Shown here piece after piece: positions 35,124 through 51,776 of a DNA stretch of 64,000 nt. A program made the position numbers and the translations under genes. Origin of the DNA: Adineta vaga (Eukaryota > Rotifera); NCBI GenBank assembly GCA_021613535.1, contig CP075495.1:10850001-10914000 (forward strand), in the 5' to 3' direction. The stretch's first letter is position 1; the number at the start of each line of letters is the position of its first letter. The notes under the pieces are model-generated. The model saw only the letters and a list, made by a program, of their open reading frames with translations, made no database searches and was not told the origin of the DNA.

Positions 35124-35589
35124 AGATAAAAAGGAAAAACCACGAATTAATCCTATAAAAGAAAAAAAAATTGATTTTCCTTTCAAGTGTTTATTTTCTT
35201 TTTCTTGTTTAAAATCATCAATTGATACTTAAATCAACAATTAACAAATGACTAACGTGAAGATTTCTGTTCAAAATCTCGTCTCAAGTATCAATAAAAA
35301 TCAACGAAAAAAACGTTTGAGAATACTTGAATCTTTATTTTTCTTCTTCTGAAATTAGTAATCAAATATTCTCTAGTTGAAGTTTTTATCAAAAATTTTG
35401 TTCGATTATAAAAACTTTCTTAACCTTCTTTCAAAGGTAAATCAGCATAGTTCAACAAAAAAGAAAAATGTATTTACTTATCAAAATGTTTGAGTTAATG
35501 AAAATGATGATTATCTAAAATAAAAATACAGTGACGATTATTTAGATTTAATCTGACATTGAAAATTTAAAACAACACCAAAAAAAGGA
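35124..35589. other. intergenic, nothing recognised
   Basis: Short AT-rich spacer between the RING gene and KXD1; no feature recognised. Confidence 0.55.
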
Positions 35590-36493
35590 TTATTCTTCAT
35601 GAGATGTCGGTGATTTTTGATTATTACTACCAAGAAATCCTTCATTTATTTTTCGTAATTCATCACGAGCATTTTTGAATAAGGTCGTTAATTCTTGTCC
35701 ACCTGATGATGATTTATCATAAACAAATCGTCGTACAGCATCGAATGAACTGGGTGATTGATCCGCAGCTGGTTGACTTATTTGTGCTAAACTATAAGTT
35801 TCACGAAGAGATGGTGACAATTGCGAACAATCGATTGTTTTCGATTTCACAAGTTGTGAATTACCCATAGATTTCTAAAATATTAAATGAATTTTATTTT
35901 AGCAAAGTATTTCATATCTAAGTGAGTACCATTGGTGGAACAAAATCATCTTCTTCATCATCAGGTGAATCCTGTTGATTGTGCATTTCAACAACTGAAA
36001 ATACAAAGGAATTTTCATTTCGAAAGAAAAACAAAACGTAGAGATTCTATTACCAGATGCATAAGCTTCCGGATACTTTTTGTTCAGTCGGGTTTTAAGT
36101 ACTCTAAAATAGATTCATATTTTTGTAGAAAATGTATGATTGGATATTACTTAATTCGTTTAAAAATCGAATCTAAATCTGATTTCATTGATAATAATAG
36201 TTGTGTGTGATTCGAGTATTCTTTTGTAGCATCTATATAACGTTTGGCTGAGATTCTGTTAATTCCGTCTAAGATTTCATTGGATTTATCCAATTGTTCC
36301 AGTCTAATGAAGAGAGAAAAAACATGACTAGAAGGTTAACAATAATCATTTGAATAATATACAAGGAATTTTGAACATGCAGTAATCCATTGACATCTTG
36401 TTTATTAACTTCATTGCGAAATAAATTTACAATTGATGATGCAGTTGTTTCAATTGAAGGAGAAGAAGGTGAAGAATCAGAATTGTTTTCCAT
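35590..36493 (-). CDS. KXD1: KxDL motif-containing protein 1 (BORC subunit)
   Basis: Small coiled-coil protein of the BORC complex, which couples lysosomes to kinesin through ARL8, and linked to BLOC-1. Five exons (36493-36363, 36303-36151, 36103-36054, 35994-35930, 35874-35590) sum to 227 codons. The helical core with the KxDL motif reads LLSMKSDLDSIFKRI, then VLKTRLNKKYPEAY, matching the vertebrate sequence pattern MK.DLDSIFRRIR.LK..L....PEA. The C-terminal tail of about 95 residues is polar, Ser-rich and unlike known tails. An acceptor (TTTTTTTTAG) 22 nt upstream supports the start. It stands divergently from the ARF-GEF gene. Confidence 0.88.
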
Positions 36494-37637
36494 TAATCAT
36501 CAATGAAAAAAGAATCTAAAAAAAATGCAATGGCGTAGAAAACAACATATGTGACAATAATTTGCGTTATTGACGTTTTTTTTGTTTTCATGATAACTTT
36601 GACCAATGATGAATGAGATGTAAAAATAACTCATATAGAATTTGATGCACAAAAGAAAGAGAATTGTAAATCTCTTCTATTGATCAATTTGAGGACTCAC
36701 TCGGTTTTTTCCCTATTTGACAGCTTATCGAAAGATGTATGACTACTTATATTAGCTTATTGATAAATATCATTGAAAAATTATTTCGATCAGAAGAAAA
36801 ATAGATGAAACAATTCTTCATATACGGTTGAGCTGTTGTTCATAAAAGTTTGAAAGAAAATGTTTACATCAGAAAAAAACATCAGCTGATTTAGTGAAGT
36901 AATCTGTATACTAATGACATCTGTTGATGCTTTTAGAAATCTATTCAATAACGTTCACTATTTGTTTGTTTTTTACGTTTTGCAAAAGTGTGTTTCGATG
37001 ACTATCAACGTGTTCCATCAATAAAGTAAAAGAAAAACGTAATAAGTATATTCTCTACTCATTTTTTACAACTATTTTGAGGTGTTTATGAAATTTAGTT
37101 CACTGATCAAAACAACGATGCTTCTTACATTTTTAACATGAGAAAATGTTGTCTTTTTATTTGAAAGTGTCTCGTGAAGTGAATACTAACTGAATCTTAC
37201 TTTATATTTGATAGATATGCTTTCATTACATTACAAACTAATTCTTCTGAGTTTACCTACATACATGAATAAAACATTTCCTTTGTCATTAAAACAATAA
37301 ATAATACATATCCGTCATAGATGAATAACAAATATTGATAAAAATTACTTTTTTGTCAATGAAATCCAATAATTTCTTACTAATTTAAACTATCTGTTAA
37401 TTGGCTCCATCTACTAAATATCTCTTTTTAGTTGCTCTCCTACCATGGATTAATCAGATTGGTTAATAGTTTCCAGCTGTACAAAAAAACATATTCATCA
37501 TCTCATCTCATCTTCATCTTCATTTAAAGATCATAAAATTATGCCGAATACATTTCTCTCATTGATTTTACTCTATCTTTAGATGCTTTTGTCAATGATT
37601 CATTGCTAAGGTCTCTGGTGTTTTCTACTTCTATTCA
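36494..37637. other. intergenic between divergent KXD1 and ARF-GEF
   Basis: Promoter region for both genes. A splice acceptor (CTATCTTTAG at about 37573-37582) precedes the ARF-GEF start. No repeat or extra ORF of note. Confidence 0.5.
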
Positions 37638-40600
37638 ATGCCACAAAAACAAGTCAAAGACGAAAATCTCTCGACAATTAATCATAAAAACATGTTTCTT
37701 AAACGGGCACTCGAAAAATTACTAAGTGAAAAAGATATAAAAAAATCTCAATATCAACAATTAAAACGAGCTTGTGAAACAGCATTAGCTTCCGTATCGA
37801 AAGATATACAAACATCTCAGTAAGTTTAGGAACTAAAAACATCATTTGTCTTTCAAAAATGAAGACTATCTTTATATATATGTTCTTATAGAATTACTGA
37901 ATCTTCGATTTTACCTTCAACAAATCATCAATCACTTAATGCTGAACAATATTTTCTTCCATTTGAATTAGCATGTTCATCCAATCATTCACGAATGGTT
38001 GAAACATCATTAGATTGTCTTCAAGTAAATATTAATCTCTATCAAACAGAGGAATATAAATTTTTCTATTCAATTAGAAACTTCTCCTACATGGACAATT
38101 GCTTGGTAGTGTTGCTGATCCAATTGATCCATCGAAATTATTGATCGATCGAATTGTTTCAACTATCTGTATGTGTTTTCGTGGTGTGCAAACTGAAGAA
38201 CAAGTCGAATTACAAATCATTAAAGTTGATCGATCAAAATTTGACAAACAAAGAAACTTATTGGAAAGATTTCGTTTTTTGTTTATTTTCAGGCATTACT
38301 AACTATAATGACATCTCAAACGATTGAAATTCATCAACGAAGTGTTCTACAAATAATAAAGACATGTTTCAATATTTATTTAACAAGTCGCTCAAAAATC
38401 AATGAAGCAACAGCACAAGGATGTTTGTCACAAATGTTAAATGGAATTTTCTCCAAAATGGAACAAAAAATGGTTAACACTTTCTTCTTGATTCTAAAAG
38501 AATAAATTTATCTTTGGATTTTTAGGTTTTATTAAATGAACATCGAAAACAAGAACCAACGAATAATGAACAAGAAAATATTGATACAAGTAAAGATTTT
38601 CCTTTTGAATCATTTTTGTAGAATATCATACAAAAAAATTCTATTTAGTTACCAAAGAAATTCTTGATGAATTAGTAGAAAAAATATGTTATGGTAAGAA
38701 GAAGAAAAAAAACGAATTTTGTCGTATAAAATCATATCGAACTTTCTAGATGAAGCAACACAAGAACGAGAAAATACAAGTTTGTCAACAAATGATATTA
38801 TTGACGATATGAGATCAACACAAGATGAAATAAGTAATGGTTTAGGTATATTAGTAGAGATTATACGATGCTTAGACTACTATGAACATGTTTATTTTAT
38901 TATTTAGATTCTCAAACAATGGATAATCAATCAACGACGAAAACTATAATGTCAAATTCACTCTCAGCTGAAGAATTATCAGCGGATAATTATTTCAAAA
39001 ATGCTTATTATGTCTTTCGTGCTTTATGTAAATTATCCGATCGAGATATAAAAGATAAAACAAATACTGATCCCAAGTAAAACAAAAGAACTTGATGAAA
39101 TTTCAGTGAACTATTTTTGTTATTTCTTTAGGACGAATTTGGATTTGAAATCTCGAATATTTTCATTACGTTTAATTATGCAAATTCTTCAAACTTCGGG
39201 TCCAATATTTCGTTCATCAGAAGATTTTCTATATGTTATTAAAACATATCTATGTGTCTCATTGTCACGAAATGGTGTTTCATCAATACCAGAATTATTT
39301 GAAATGGCTCTATTTAATTTCGTGGAGTTATTAGATAAATTTAAAGCACATCTGAAAATACAAATTGAAGTAAGTTTGCTTATATGTATTCATTTTTCCG
39401 ATTGAGTTCTTCGATTACTGACTAACACGAAATATATATTTGAAATTTAGGTATTATTTCGTGAAATATTTTTGACAATATTGGAAACATCAACGAGTTC
39501 ATTTCGACATAAATGGCTTGTTATTCAAACATTAGCAAAAATATCTGCCGGTAAGTTGACTTCCTTTTGAGAAAACTCTATTATTTCTGTAAATATTCTA
39601 TCTTATATAGATGCTCAAATAATTGTCGATTTATTTATTAATTATGATTGTTCGATGCGTTCAGCGAATATATTTGAACGTTTAGTTATTGTTCTTTCAC
39701 GTGCAGCACAAGGAAGACAAGCAGTTGAATTAGGTTAGAATATTGATAGTCTATAACAATGTTCGAATTTATTTGATTTCTTTACAATAGGTTGTAGTTC
39801 AACAGAAGAACATAATTTGAGAATGAAAGGTCTCGAATGTCTTGTTTCCATATTGAGATGTATGGTTGAATGGAGTAAAGATTTATACATCAATCCGCAT
39901 CTACAAAGTAATTTAGGTTTGTCAATTGTATTTCTTCTGATTATCGTTTTTCGAAATTGAACTATATCTTAGGACCTGATTCTAAACCTGTACATGAAAA
40001 TAATTACGAACATGATAGTAATCGATTATCAGTAGGTTATAATGGTAATGGCATACGTCGTACAGAATCAAGTGGTTCAATAAATTCGTCTCATTCCAAT
40101 AGTGGTCTTTCATCTGATACATCAAGAAATGTCAATGATTTTGAAATCGTTCGTCAACGAAAAGAATTATTTGAAAAAGGCATTGATTTATTTAATCATA
40201 AACCGAAAAAAGGTTTAGAATTTCTCTGCGAAAAAAATCTGATCAATAGAGAACCAGAAAGTATTGCTCAATTTTTTCATTCGTATCAAGATGTCTTAGA
40301 TAAAACGTTAATTGGTGATTGTTTGGGTAATGAAGACAATTATCATAGACAAATTATGTATGCATTTGTTGATCAATTGGATTTTACTACGATGGAATTT
40401 TTAGCGGCATTAAGAAAATTTCTATCAGGTTTTCGATTACCTGGTGAAGCACAAAAAATTGATCGATTAATGGAGAAATTTGCATCGCGATTCTGTGAAT
40501 GCAATGCAAAGTAAGTGTTTTGATCCACTAGAGTTCATGTACAACATATATTTACGAAATATTGACATCCGATAAGCTAAGATATACTAATCATTTTGCT

Positions 40601-43600
40601 TTAGTTTGGACACATTCGCTAGTGCTGATACTGCTTATGTCCTTGCATATTCTGTTATTATGTTGACAACCGATTTACATAGTAAAAATGTAAGATCAAC
40701 GAAATATTTGTTCGATTATGCATTTCTTATTCATGAAAATTTAGGTGAAGAAAAAAATGACAAAAGAAGAATATATAAAAATGAATCGTGGAATCAATGA
40801 TAGTCGTGATTTGCCCGAAGAATTTCTTTCCAAAATTTATGATGAAATTGAAAATGAAGAAATTAAATTAAAAGTAACAACAGTACGTCGTGGAGCAAAT
40901 GCAGTAGGTGCAAGTGGAGCAAAAGAAAGTAAGAATTGAATTATTAGTAGAATTTTCTTTTCATATGTTTATGTAGATATTACAAGTGATAAGCAACGTG
41001 AATTATTATTTGATATGCAAATGAGAGATGTCGAGACTCTAGCACGTGATTTAATGTCAAATGCTGGAACAATTCGTGAAGAATTTACAACTGCTAAACA
41101 TCTTGAACATGTTCGACCAATGTTTCAAGTAAATAAAAGAACAAGTGTTCAAACGAAATTTCATGTATATCTTTTAGAAAGCTTGGTCACCTTGTCTAGC
41201 AGCGTTTAGTGTAGGTTTACAAGATAGTGATCATATTGATCTTGCTCATCTATGTTTAACTGGCCTTAGTTATTCGATTCGTATTGCTTGTATATTTCGT
41301 ATGGAGGTTTGTATATTTGAAAAGAAAAATTTGCATTTATCATTATTGCTTGTATATGTAGCTTGAACGTAATGCTTTCATTCAAGCATTATCAAGATTT
41401 ACATTATTAATGGCTACATCTCAAGTCATGGAAATTAAAGCTAAAAATGTCGAATGTCTTAAAACGTTAATATCAGTTGCACAAAGCGATGGAAATTATC
41501 TTGGTGAAGCTTGGTATGATGTAAGTAAACAAGAAGAAAGTAGATTGAAATAGTTCACGTGTAATTTGAGGGTAATTGTGAAGAATAGAAGAGTTTTTTT
41601 TATTATGATTTAACATCGCCGAGGATAAAAATAACGAAGACAACGAAAAAGAAGTAGAACAGTCTATATATATATATATATATATACACGCGTTAGGTAC
41701 GCTTAAAAGAAAGACGCTATAGTAAGGGTACCCAGCTGTGACCTCGATAGGAGAATTGTTGCATTACGAAAATTTCTAATTTTTAGATTTTAAAATGTAT
41801 TAGTCAATTGGAATTAGCACAATTATTTGGTATCAATGGAAATAAAGCGAGATTGAGTGTATCAAATCATCATTCTCCTTATCCAAATTTACCATTAAAC
41901 AATGCATCAAATACATTTAGTTTACCATTTGATAATCTCTTTTATTCAGACAAAGGTTTGTATAAAATGTTGATTTTTGAAAAAAATAAAGAGTTTCTTC
42001 ATTTAGTTCAATCAGCTAAACGTATGCAATCGGCACAAGATCAAATACATGAAACAAGTTCACAAAGTATTGTCGTTTCTGTTGATCGTATTTTTTCTGG
42101 TTCAGCCCGACTTGATGGTGATGCGATTGGTAAGAAATAGATTGTTTCATTCGTAATTAATTCATTCAATAAACTTATTCTTCTCTTAGTGGCATTTGTT
42201 CGTAGTTTATGTCATGTTTCTATGGATGAATTACATGCGAATCCACCACGAATGTTTAGTTTATTGAAAGTAGTAGAAATTTCTTATTATAATATGGGTC
42301 GAATTCGTCTTCAATGGTCGCGTATATGGGAAATTATTGGTGGACATTTTAATAAAGTTTGAATTTATAATTTTCGTCTTCTTCGTGGAAAAATAATGTT
42401 GTATTTACTTTGTAGGCAGCGTGTATTTCATTGCAAGATGTCGCCTTCTTTGCTGTTGATTCATTACGACAATTGTCAATGAAATTTCTTGAAAAAGGCG
42501 AATTTCCTAATTTTCGTTTTCAAAAAGATTTTCTTCGACCATTCGAAGTCATTATGAAAAAGAATTCGTATGCAAATATTTCTTCGTTTCTGTTTTGAAA
42601 TTCTGTCTGATTTAGATCATCAACTATACGTGATATGGTTGTACGTTGTGTAACACATTTTGTTCATTCTCAAGGAAAAAATATTCGATCTGGTTGGAAG
42701 AATATCTTCAGTGTTTTTCAAATGGCTGCTGCCGATACCGATCCTCAAATCGTTGAATTAGCATTTCAAACATGTACACATATTATTGGTACGAAACTAC
42801 ATCCTTTGTTACGAAAGAGATTTGTTTTCCAATTGTGAATATATATATACATATATTTAGGCACTGTATTTGATCGACAATTTCCATCTATACTTGATAG
42901 TTTTCAAGATGCTGTGAAATGTTTATCAGAATTTGCATGTAATGCAGCATTTCCTGATACATCAATGGAAGCTATTCGGTTGATTCGACAATGTGCCAAA
43001 TATGTGGCAGAAAAACCACAAGTAAAATACAAGAGAATTATAACATTTTTTCTTATTTAATATGAATAGATTTTTCGTGAACATGCGGGAGAAGATTTAA
43101 TCAATGTACCAGAAGAAGATCGAGTTTGGGTTAAAGGATGGTTTCCAGTTCTTTTTGAATTATCCTGTATTATCAATCGATGTAAACTCGATGTCAGAAC
43201 ACGGTCAATTGAAAAACAATCTATTCGAAATAGTTTCTAATGAAAATATTTTTCCTTTCTTTAGAGCATTGACCGTAATGTTTGAAATCATGAAAAATTA
43301 TGGTGAAACATTTAGTCAAAATTGGTGGAGAGAATTGTTTAATGTTGTCTTTCGTATTTTTGATAATATGAAATTACCTGATACACAAATTGAAGTATAA
43401 AATCAAAATGGATTTTTTCCTCGAAATCTTTTTCGTCTTTTTTTTTCTTGAATAGAAAATCGAATGGATGACAACTACTTGTAATCATGCTCTCTATGCT
43501 ATTGTCGATGTATTTACACAATTTTATAATGAAATATCTGAAGCACGTGTCAATGATCTCTATTGTCAATTAAAATGGTGTGTTAATCAAGATAATGAAA

Positions 43601-45384
43601 TTTTAGCTAAATCAGGAACAAATTGTTTGGAAAATTTTGTTATCACTTGTGGACAACGTTTTTCTCCACGTGTTTGGGAACAGACATGTTCTTGTATATT
43701 GGAAATATTTCGTTCAACATTACCTGAAACGTAGGCTATTTATTTTCATGAAGTTAAATCACAAAAAAAGAACAAATTTCTGAATGAATGTTTTATTTAG
43801 TCTTTTGACATGGCGAGCCGATACGGAATCAACTGGCATGATAACAATCAATGAAACAACTGTAGATATATTTCTTCTGATTTTTCTCGAAAAATATTAG
43901 TTTATCATCTTTCCTTTTAGTTACTTGATCGTACAGACAGTTCATTTGATCAAGCCGCGGTTGAATCAGCTTCAAGTCAACATCAACGTATGATACGAGC
44001 TGGTAGTGTAGCAAGTGTAAATAGTGGAACATCGGATCAACAAGAATTGAATTCGTCAAATCGACAATCACCTGCGAATAGTTTAGATCGTTCAAGTATA
44101 GATAATATTTTCTTTTTTGATTATCAATTAATTGCTTTTTCATTTTATAAAACTCAAATAGATTATCGTCTTTTTCAAATTATAACAATCAAATGTGTTG
44201 TACAATTAGAATTAATTCAAACGATTGATAATATTATATTCTATCCATCGACAAGTAAAAAAGAAGATTCACAAAATATTGCTATTGCACATGTAAGTGA
44301 TAAGAATAGAATGATTTTCTTCATATGAACTAATCATTAACGAATTAACATATTAATCTAGAAATTAACTTGGTTTCAAACTAAGGTATAATCAGAATAT
44401 TTTCCGGGGAAAAATTGGTGGTTTTACTCTATTTGTCTAGTTTTATGTGCATGTTTGCTCCTTTATATAAAAACATTTCTTCGAAAGAACAGATTTGATT
44501 TTGAAATTCTTAAGATTTCTCTTCTGTGTATTATAGGCATTAGCAAATGCATCACATGGACAACAAAACCTATCATATTTTTCTCATTCGGATGATTTAC
44601 GTGATGATCATGGAATGTATAATCAAATGAATATCGATCAATTATTACTTCTTGTTGATTGTCTTATTGAATCACATATGTTTGCACGAACATTTAATTC
44701 AAATCATGAACAAAGAAATCTCTTATGGAAAGCTGGTAATGAAAAGACGTGTTTTTCTATGAAAAATCTACATGTTTTCTTCTCAGGATATCGAGGAAAA
44801 GCTAAACCAAATTTATTAACACAAGAAACACATAGTGTTGCATGTGCATTTCGAATTCTTTTTCGATTATATACAGATATAAAACGAAATGAATCAACTG
44901 ATATAATCAAACGACGAATTCTAAAGTAAGAACATTATTTTTAAATTCGAGATGTGTAAGATAAATCTATTATGATTCGAAAAGAAATCTTGCATATAGA
45001 AATAACGTGTCAATAGTTGTGCATGAACATATTCCGTTTAGTCTTCTAGTTTGACACGTGATAGTATGGAATACTATGTTGCATTACAATCGGAAAGTCA
45101 TCGTGAAGCTTGGACAAGTGTACTTCTTTTGATCTTTACAAAACTTCTCAAATTACAAGAAGAACGAGTAAAATTCTTTCTAATAAAAAACAAAACATCA
45201 CATTCAAAATGATATTCTCTTTTGTGTTTAGTTTAAATATTTCTCATCAGAAATCTATCCATTTGCAGCTGAAACAGTTGTATTTGATTTAAAACCTGAA
45301 TTACGTTATATTTTACGAGAATTTTTACTTCGTGTTGGTCGTGTATTTAATGTGAACAATATCACAACTAATTCAAATTCATAA
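37638..45384 (+). CDS. ARFGEF1/2-like: BIG-type ARF guanine-nucleotide exchange factor (Sec7)
   Basis: Large cytosolic GEF that activates class I ARFs at the trans-Golgi and endosomes. More than 20 exons read in order from [12 protein letters not shown] to NNITTNSNS. The DCB region ([19 protein letters not shown]) comes first. The HUS box region follows with [20 protein letters not shown]. The Sec7 domain (about 40150-40930) holds [20 protein letters not shown], the brefeldin-sensitive-type loop with the catalytic Glu, then [15 protein letters not shown] and [18 protein letters not shown] repeats continue to [18 protein letters not shown] human-type order is complete, so a full-length protein is expected. 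Two introns, about 41521-41787 (with a TA microsatellite) and about 44294-44536, are several times longer than the rest. Exon edges were not all fixed by eye. Confidence 0.93.
41663..41686. repeat. TA microsatellite in long ARF-GEF intron
   Basis: A run of TA dinucleotides ends in CACGCG inside a roughly 270 bp intron; a typical hypervariable spot. Confidence 0.6.
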
Positions 45385-45855
45385 GATCTTATCATTCCTT
45401 TTCTTTTCTAAAAATTTAATCTGTTAACATCAAATACATTCCGTATTCAATTATCTCACTGTGCAAATGTCATTCTTACGATTACTATTATTATTCTTGT
45501 TGTTGTTGTTGTTGTTTTTCTTCTTCTTCTTCAACACAGTGATTATTATTTCTATAGTTATTTTTTTTGCTTGTTTTATCTTTATCTTGGACATGTTTAA
45601 ACACTTTTATTCGCTCTAGGTAAAACAAAAATTTGTTCATCAAACCAAACTATCTATTTCATACGCTTGCACAGATTTAGTTCGAAATTTATTTGACTAA
45701 AAAAAAGAAAAATTAACTAAACGAGAGAGATGATAAAATAAAATAAATACTTGTGTGAGCGTGTATGTAGAAGTTGTTATTGTTAAATAAATAAGACAAC
45801 TGTATATCTGAACGTTTTTGTTTTTGCTCTATTATGTTTTCTTCAATAATAGATT
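45385..45855. other. short intergenic region with triplet microsatellites
   Basis: Contains the 3' UTR of the ARF-GEF and a compound TTG/TTC triplet run near 45497-45533. The next gene begins about 470 bp downstream on the same strand. Confidence 0.6.
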
Positions 45856-48105
<2,250 letters not shown>

Positions 48106-50528
48106 TTTTACTTTTCTCTATCGAACCGTCTCGGTGTGTGTGTTCTGTAGTTTTACTTAAAAAATTATAAAAACTATATGTAGTATTTGGTGATAAAATA
48201 AACCATTTGCCGTTTTGTCCTCAACTATCGCATTCGTCATGATATACACAAGAGAATTATTAACATTTGATTCAAACAGTATACTCTGTATAAAATTGAC
48301 TCAGAATATCTATAATGAACTTCTATTGAATATAGTTCCATGTTAATCACAATAATGACAAGTTCAATTTCCACTAGTTAATAAACTATTGATGTTTTGA
48401 ATACAGAAAATTTTGTCTCATATTTACTATAGGAGAAAAAAACATGTGTATATGACAATTTTGTATTCTTTGATATTTTATGAATAAGTACACCTGTCAG
48501 AGAGCTGTAAGTTAAAACGACAATTTGATCTATGAATATGACACTGAAGACTGTCATTTGTTCGGAAACATATGTTAGTTTTGATTTAATTCTTATCATT
48601 TCTTTGATTCTATATGAATTATAAACTTTCAAAGGTTATTTATTTATCACGAAGGTAAAATCGTTACGATAAATATCATTTTAGTATAAAATTTATCTTT
48701 GAATGTCATCATTTTATATAGTTTTCCTATTCAAATCAAAACTAATATGACTTTCTTTTTTCATTATTGCAAAAAAACATTCAATTACATTCTAAACAGA
48801 TGTTCGATCTGATCAATCACAATATTAATGATGTATAACCACAATATGTACATATATATATATATCATCAGAAAACTAAATTTAGATGTTAGTCGTATGT
48901 TTATCATTGAAAAGAGGAAAAGCACTTATCTCAGATTTCATCGCTAGAAGTGGAAAGAAACCCTTCTAAAATCTTTCAAATGAATTCTATCATTCAGCCA
49001 ATCATTAAAAATATATCTTAGAGAGAAATTTGTCACCAATCGCGCATGTCACATTAGCATTCTCTTTTATTTGAACTAGTATATATTTAATGTTTCTTGT
49101 CGCATCTTGATCGAATGGAAATGCATAAATGACAACGACAAGCATTTCTAATTTTGCCATTTGTCCAACAGCTGTCGCGAATAGAAGGTAAAGAAGAAGA
49201 AAAAAGCAAATTTGCTTTTTTGAAATTTGAGAAGAGTCATGCATCTTTCAAAATCTATGTGTATATGTTGGCATGTATGAGAAAATGAGAGAAGAAAAAG
49301 AATCGACAAGAGAATGTCGTCCTTTGTACATATTGATCGTTCTTTCTTTACAGAAAACGTTGCCATGATGAACTGACTGACTAGAGCACTGACTCTTGAT
49401 GATGATGATGATGATGATAGACAAGAATATGTTCTTCATATACGTCTATCGATGTATGTGTACACACATAGAGCACAGCTGTTTACTGTCAATTATCTTC
49501 TTTCAGTACGATAGTGTATGTTGTATATATGATGATCGGTGCATATAAATATATACACATAGATATCAAGGCGAATAAAAGACAGGGAAAGAAAAAGAAA
49601 GAAATATCAATGTGATATTACCACCATTATATTTATAATGTATAGTTGTTAGATCCACTTGTTTCATGACAGGAACGTAGAATATAAGAAAAAGAAGGAG
49701 AACTCTTCTATTCCTTTTTTCTCTCTCTCTCTCTTCTGTTGTCGCAATACCGATTGGTTCACATTTGTCATTATATATGAATGTCGCCTATCGTTCAACA
49801 TTCACTGTAAATTTGTCGTTAGAGAAAGAAAGAGAAAAAATGACTCGGAGCAAATCATCTTTTTTCCTTTTACCAAATAACAATAACAATATATATATAT
49901 ATAAATAGACGAAGAGAAAAAAGAAAAATCGACAGAGAGAGAGACGAGAAAATTATTGTCGGCATCACTGCCAATATTACCGCTGAGAGAAAAAGAGAGA
50001 GGGAGAGAGAGTATCGTTCGTACACATTCTCACAGTCCGCCACTTAATCCATCAAGTCGATCGAACGACAGAGAGAGAGAGAGAGAGAAAAAAATAGGGC
50101 TGATCATTATAGCTGAATGTGTATGTTGTTATTGTAATGCGATTAAAAACTCGATCCTATTTCTCAATCGAACATGATGAGTATCAATAGAAGAAATTGA
50201 AGACGATATAGACGCGCACATCTACATATATACATTTAATTGAGTAGTACTATACCATTGACTCATCTATCTATCTATCTATATGTAGAAAATCGATTTA
50301 ATTTCTTTTTTGTGCTCCGATTCATCTGATGTAGTTGCCTTTGATTTGAAATTGAATACGTGAGAAGAGAAGAGTTAATCAGTTTTTCTCCTTTTCTCTT
50401 TCTCTATTATATTCATTTTATCGAACGATTGGTGTCTATTACTATTATAGAAAAAAAAATACAAAAGAAAGAGCGGATCCGATTATCTATTTTTCTTTTT
50501 TTTTGTTCTTTCTTTCAGTTCTTTTCTA
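48106..50528. other. gene-poor region upstream of SIX1/2
   Basis: About 2.4 kb without a convincing coding exon. Microsatellites occur: GAT near 49398-49418, TC near 49720-49734, GA near 50071-50088, ATCT near 50265-50282. A strong acceptor (TTCTTTCTTTCAG, ending 50518) stands 10 nt before the SIX start. Likely regulatory DNA of the homeobox gene. Confidence 0.5.
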
Positions 50529-51776
50529 ATGCTTGAAAGCAATCCGATACTAACAACGACGACCGCTGGTTTCACTAACATCAATACATCACCAACAAGC
50601 AATACAATAGGTAGTATTTTTACTCCCGAACAAGTTGCTTGCGTGTGTGAAGTACTTCAACAAAGTAATGATATTCAACGGCTCGGTTAGTTTCTTCGAA
50701 AGATTTTCGTTATTATTAAAAAAAAATCTTGATATGATTTTAGGTGAATTTTTATGGACATTACCAACGTATGAACATTTTCATAATAATGAAAGTGTTG
50801 TAAAAGCAAAAGCAGTTGTTGCATTTCGTCGAGGGAATTATCGAGAACTTTATCACATATTAGAACGTTATCAGTTTGCACCATGTAGCCATCCTCAGTT
50901 ACAACAATTATGGTTACAAGCACATTATAGTGAAGCTGAAAAACTTCGTGGAAGACCTTTAGGTGCTGTTGGTAAATATCGTGTTCGAAGAAAATTTCCT
51001 TTACCACGAACAATCTGGGATGGAGAAGAAACAAGTTATTGTTTTAAAGAAAAATCACGTAATACTTTACGTGATTGGTATATACATAATCCTTATCCAT
51101 CACCTCGAGAAAAACGTGAATTAGCCGAAGGAACTGGTTTAACAACAACTCAAGTATCAAATTGGTTTAAAAATCGACGACAACGTGATCGAGCATCAGA
51201 AACAAATGATAGGCAAGTTGTTCTATTTTCTTTTAATGAATAACAGATGTGTATGTAAACAAAAGTTTTTCTTTCTTTCGACCTGCGTGTGTGTGTATGT
51301 GTTTGATTGACATTGATTATTTTTATTATATGTATTGAGAAAAGACTTGCTAATTGAAGAGAATAACAAACAATGTCTCTTCTTTGAGAAGATCAGAGTT
51401 ACGCAGATTTCTTTTGATAATATTTCATGCTGATAAGAAGAAACGATTTCACGTAGGTGTAGAAAAGAAAAAGAAATTCATGTTTGTATTTTCTTTTAGA
51501 AAAACGATTGATATCAGTCCTTCACATAATGGTGAGAATTCATTAGATGATCTTGAATCAACCAATAGTGAACCAAGTACACGTGCACCATTGGGTTTAA
51601 CAACGAATTTAAATACAAACGAACATTTTCATCTTGATTTTCCTAATTGTTTTACACATCCATCTCAACAACAACTTTATCATCATCATCATCATCATCA
51701 TCAACCAATAAAATCTTCAACTGGACACGTTGATTCAGCATCAACAACTATTTTGAGAGATTATCATTCACTTTAA
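50529..51776 (+). CDS. SIX1/2: SIX1/2-class homeobox transcription factor (sine oculis)
   Basis: Developmental regulator acting with Eya co-factors. Exons 50529-50685, 50744-51212 and 51500-51776 sum to 300 codons. The SIX domain begins [18 protein letters not shown] and continues with [23 protein letters not shown] and [20 protein letters not shown]. The homeodomain has [17 protein letters not shown], the SIX1/2 subclass signature, then [14 protein letters not shown] and [17 protein letters not shown]. The C-terminus is short with a His run (about 51680-51700). Intron 2 appears to use a GC donor (GATAG|GCAAGT), needed to keep the frame into [10 protein letters not shown]. Large gene-poor flanks fit a tightly regulated gene. 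Confidence 0.93.

Noticed and set aside
49390-50100. Tandem short repeats as a CRISPR-like or satellite array
   Set aside because: They are ordinary GAT, TC and GA microsatellites without repeat-spacer structure, in a eukaryotic context.
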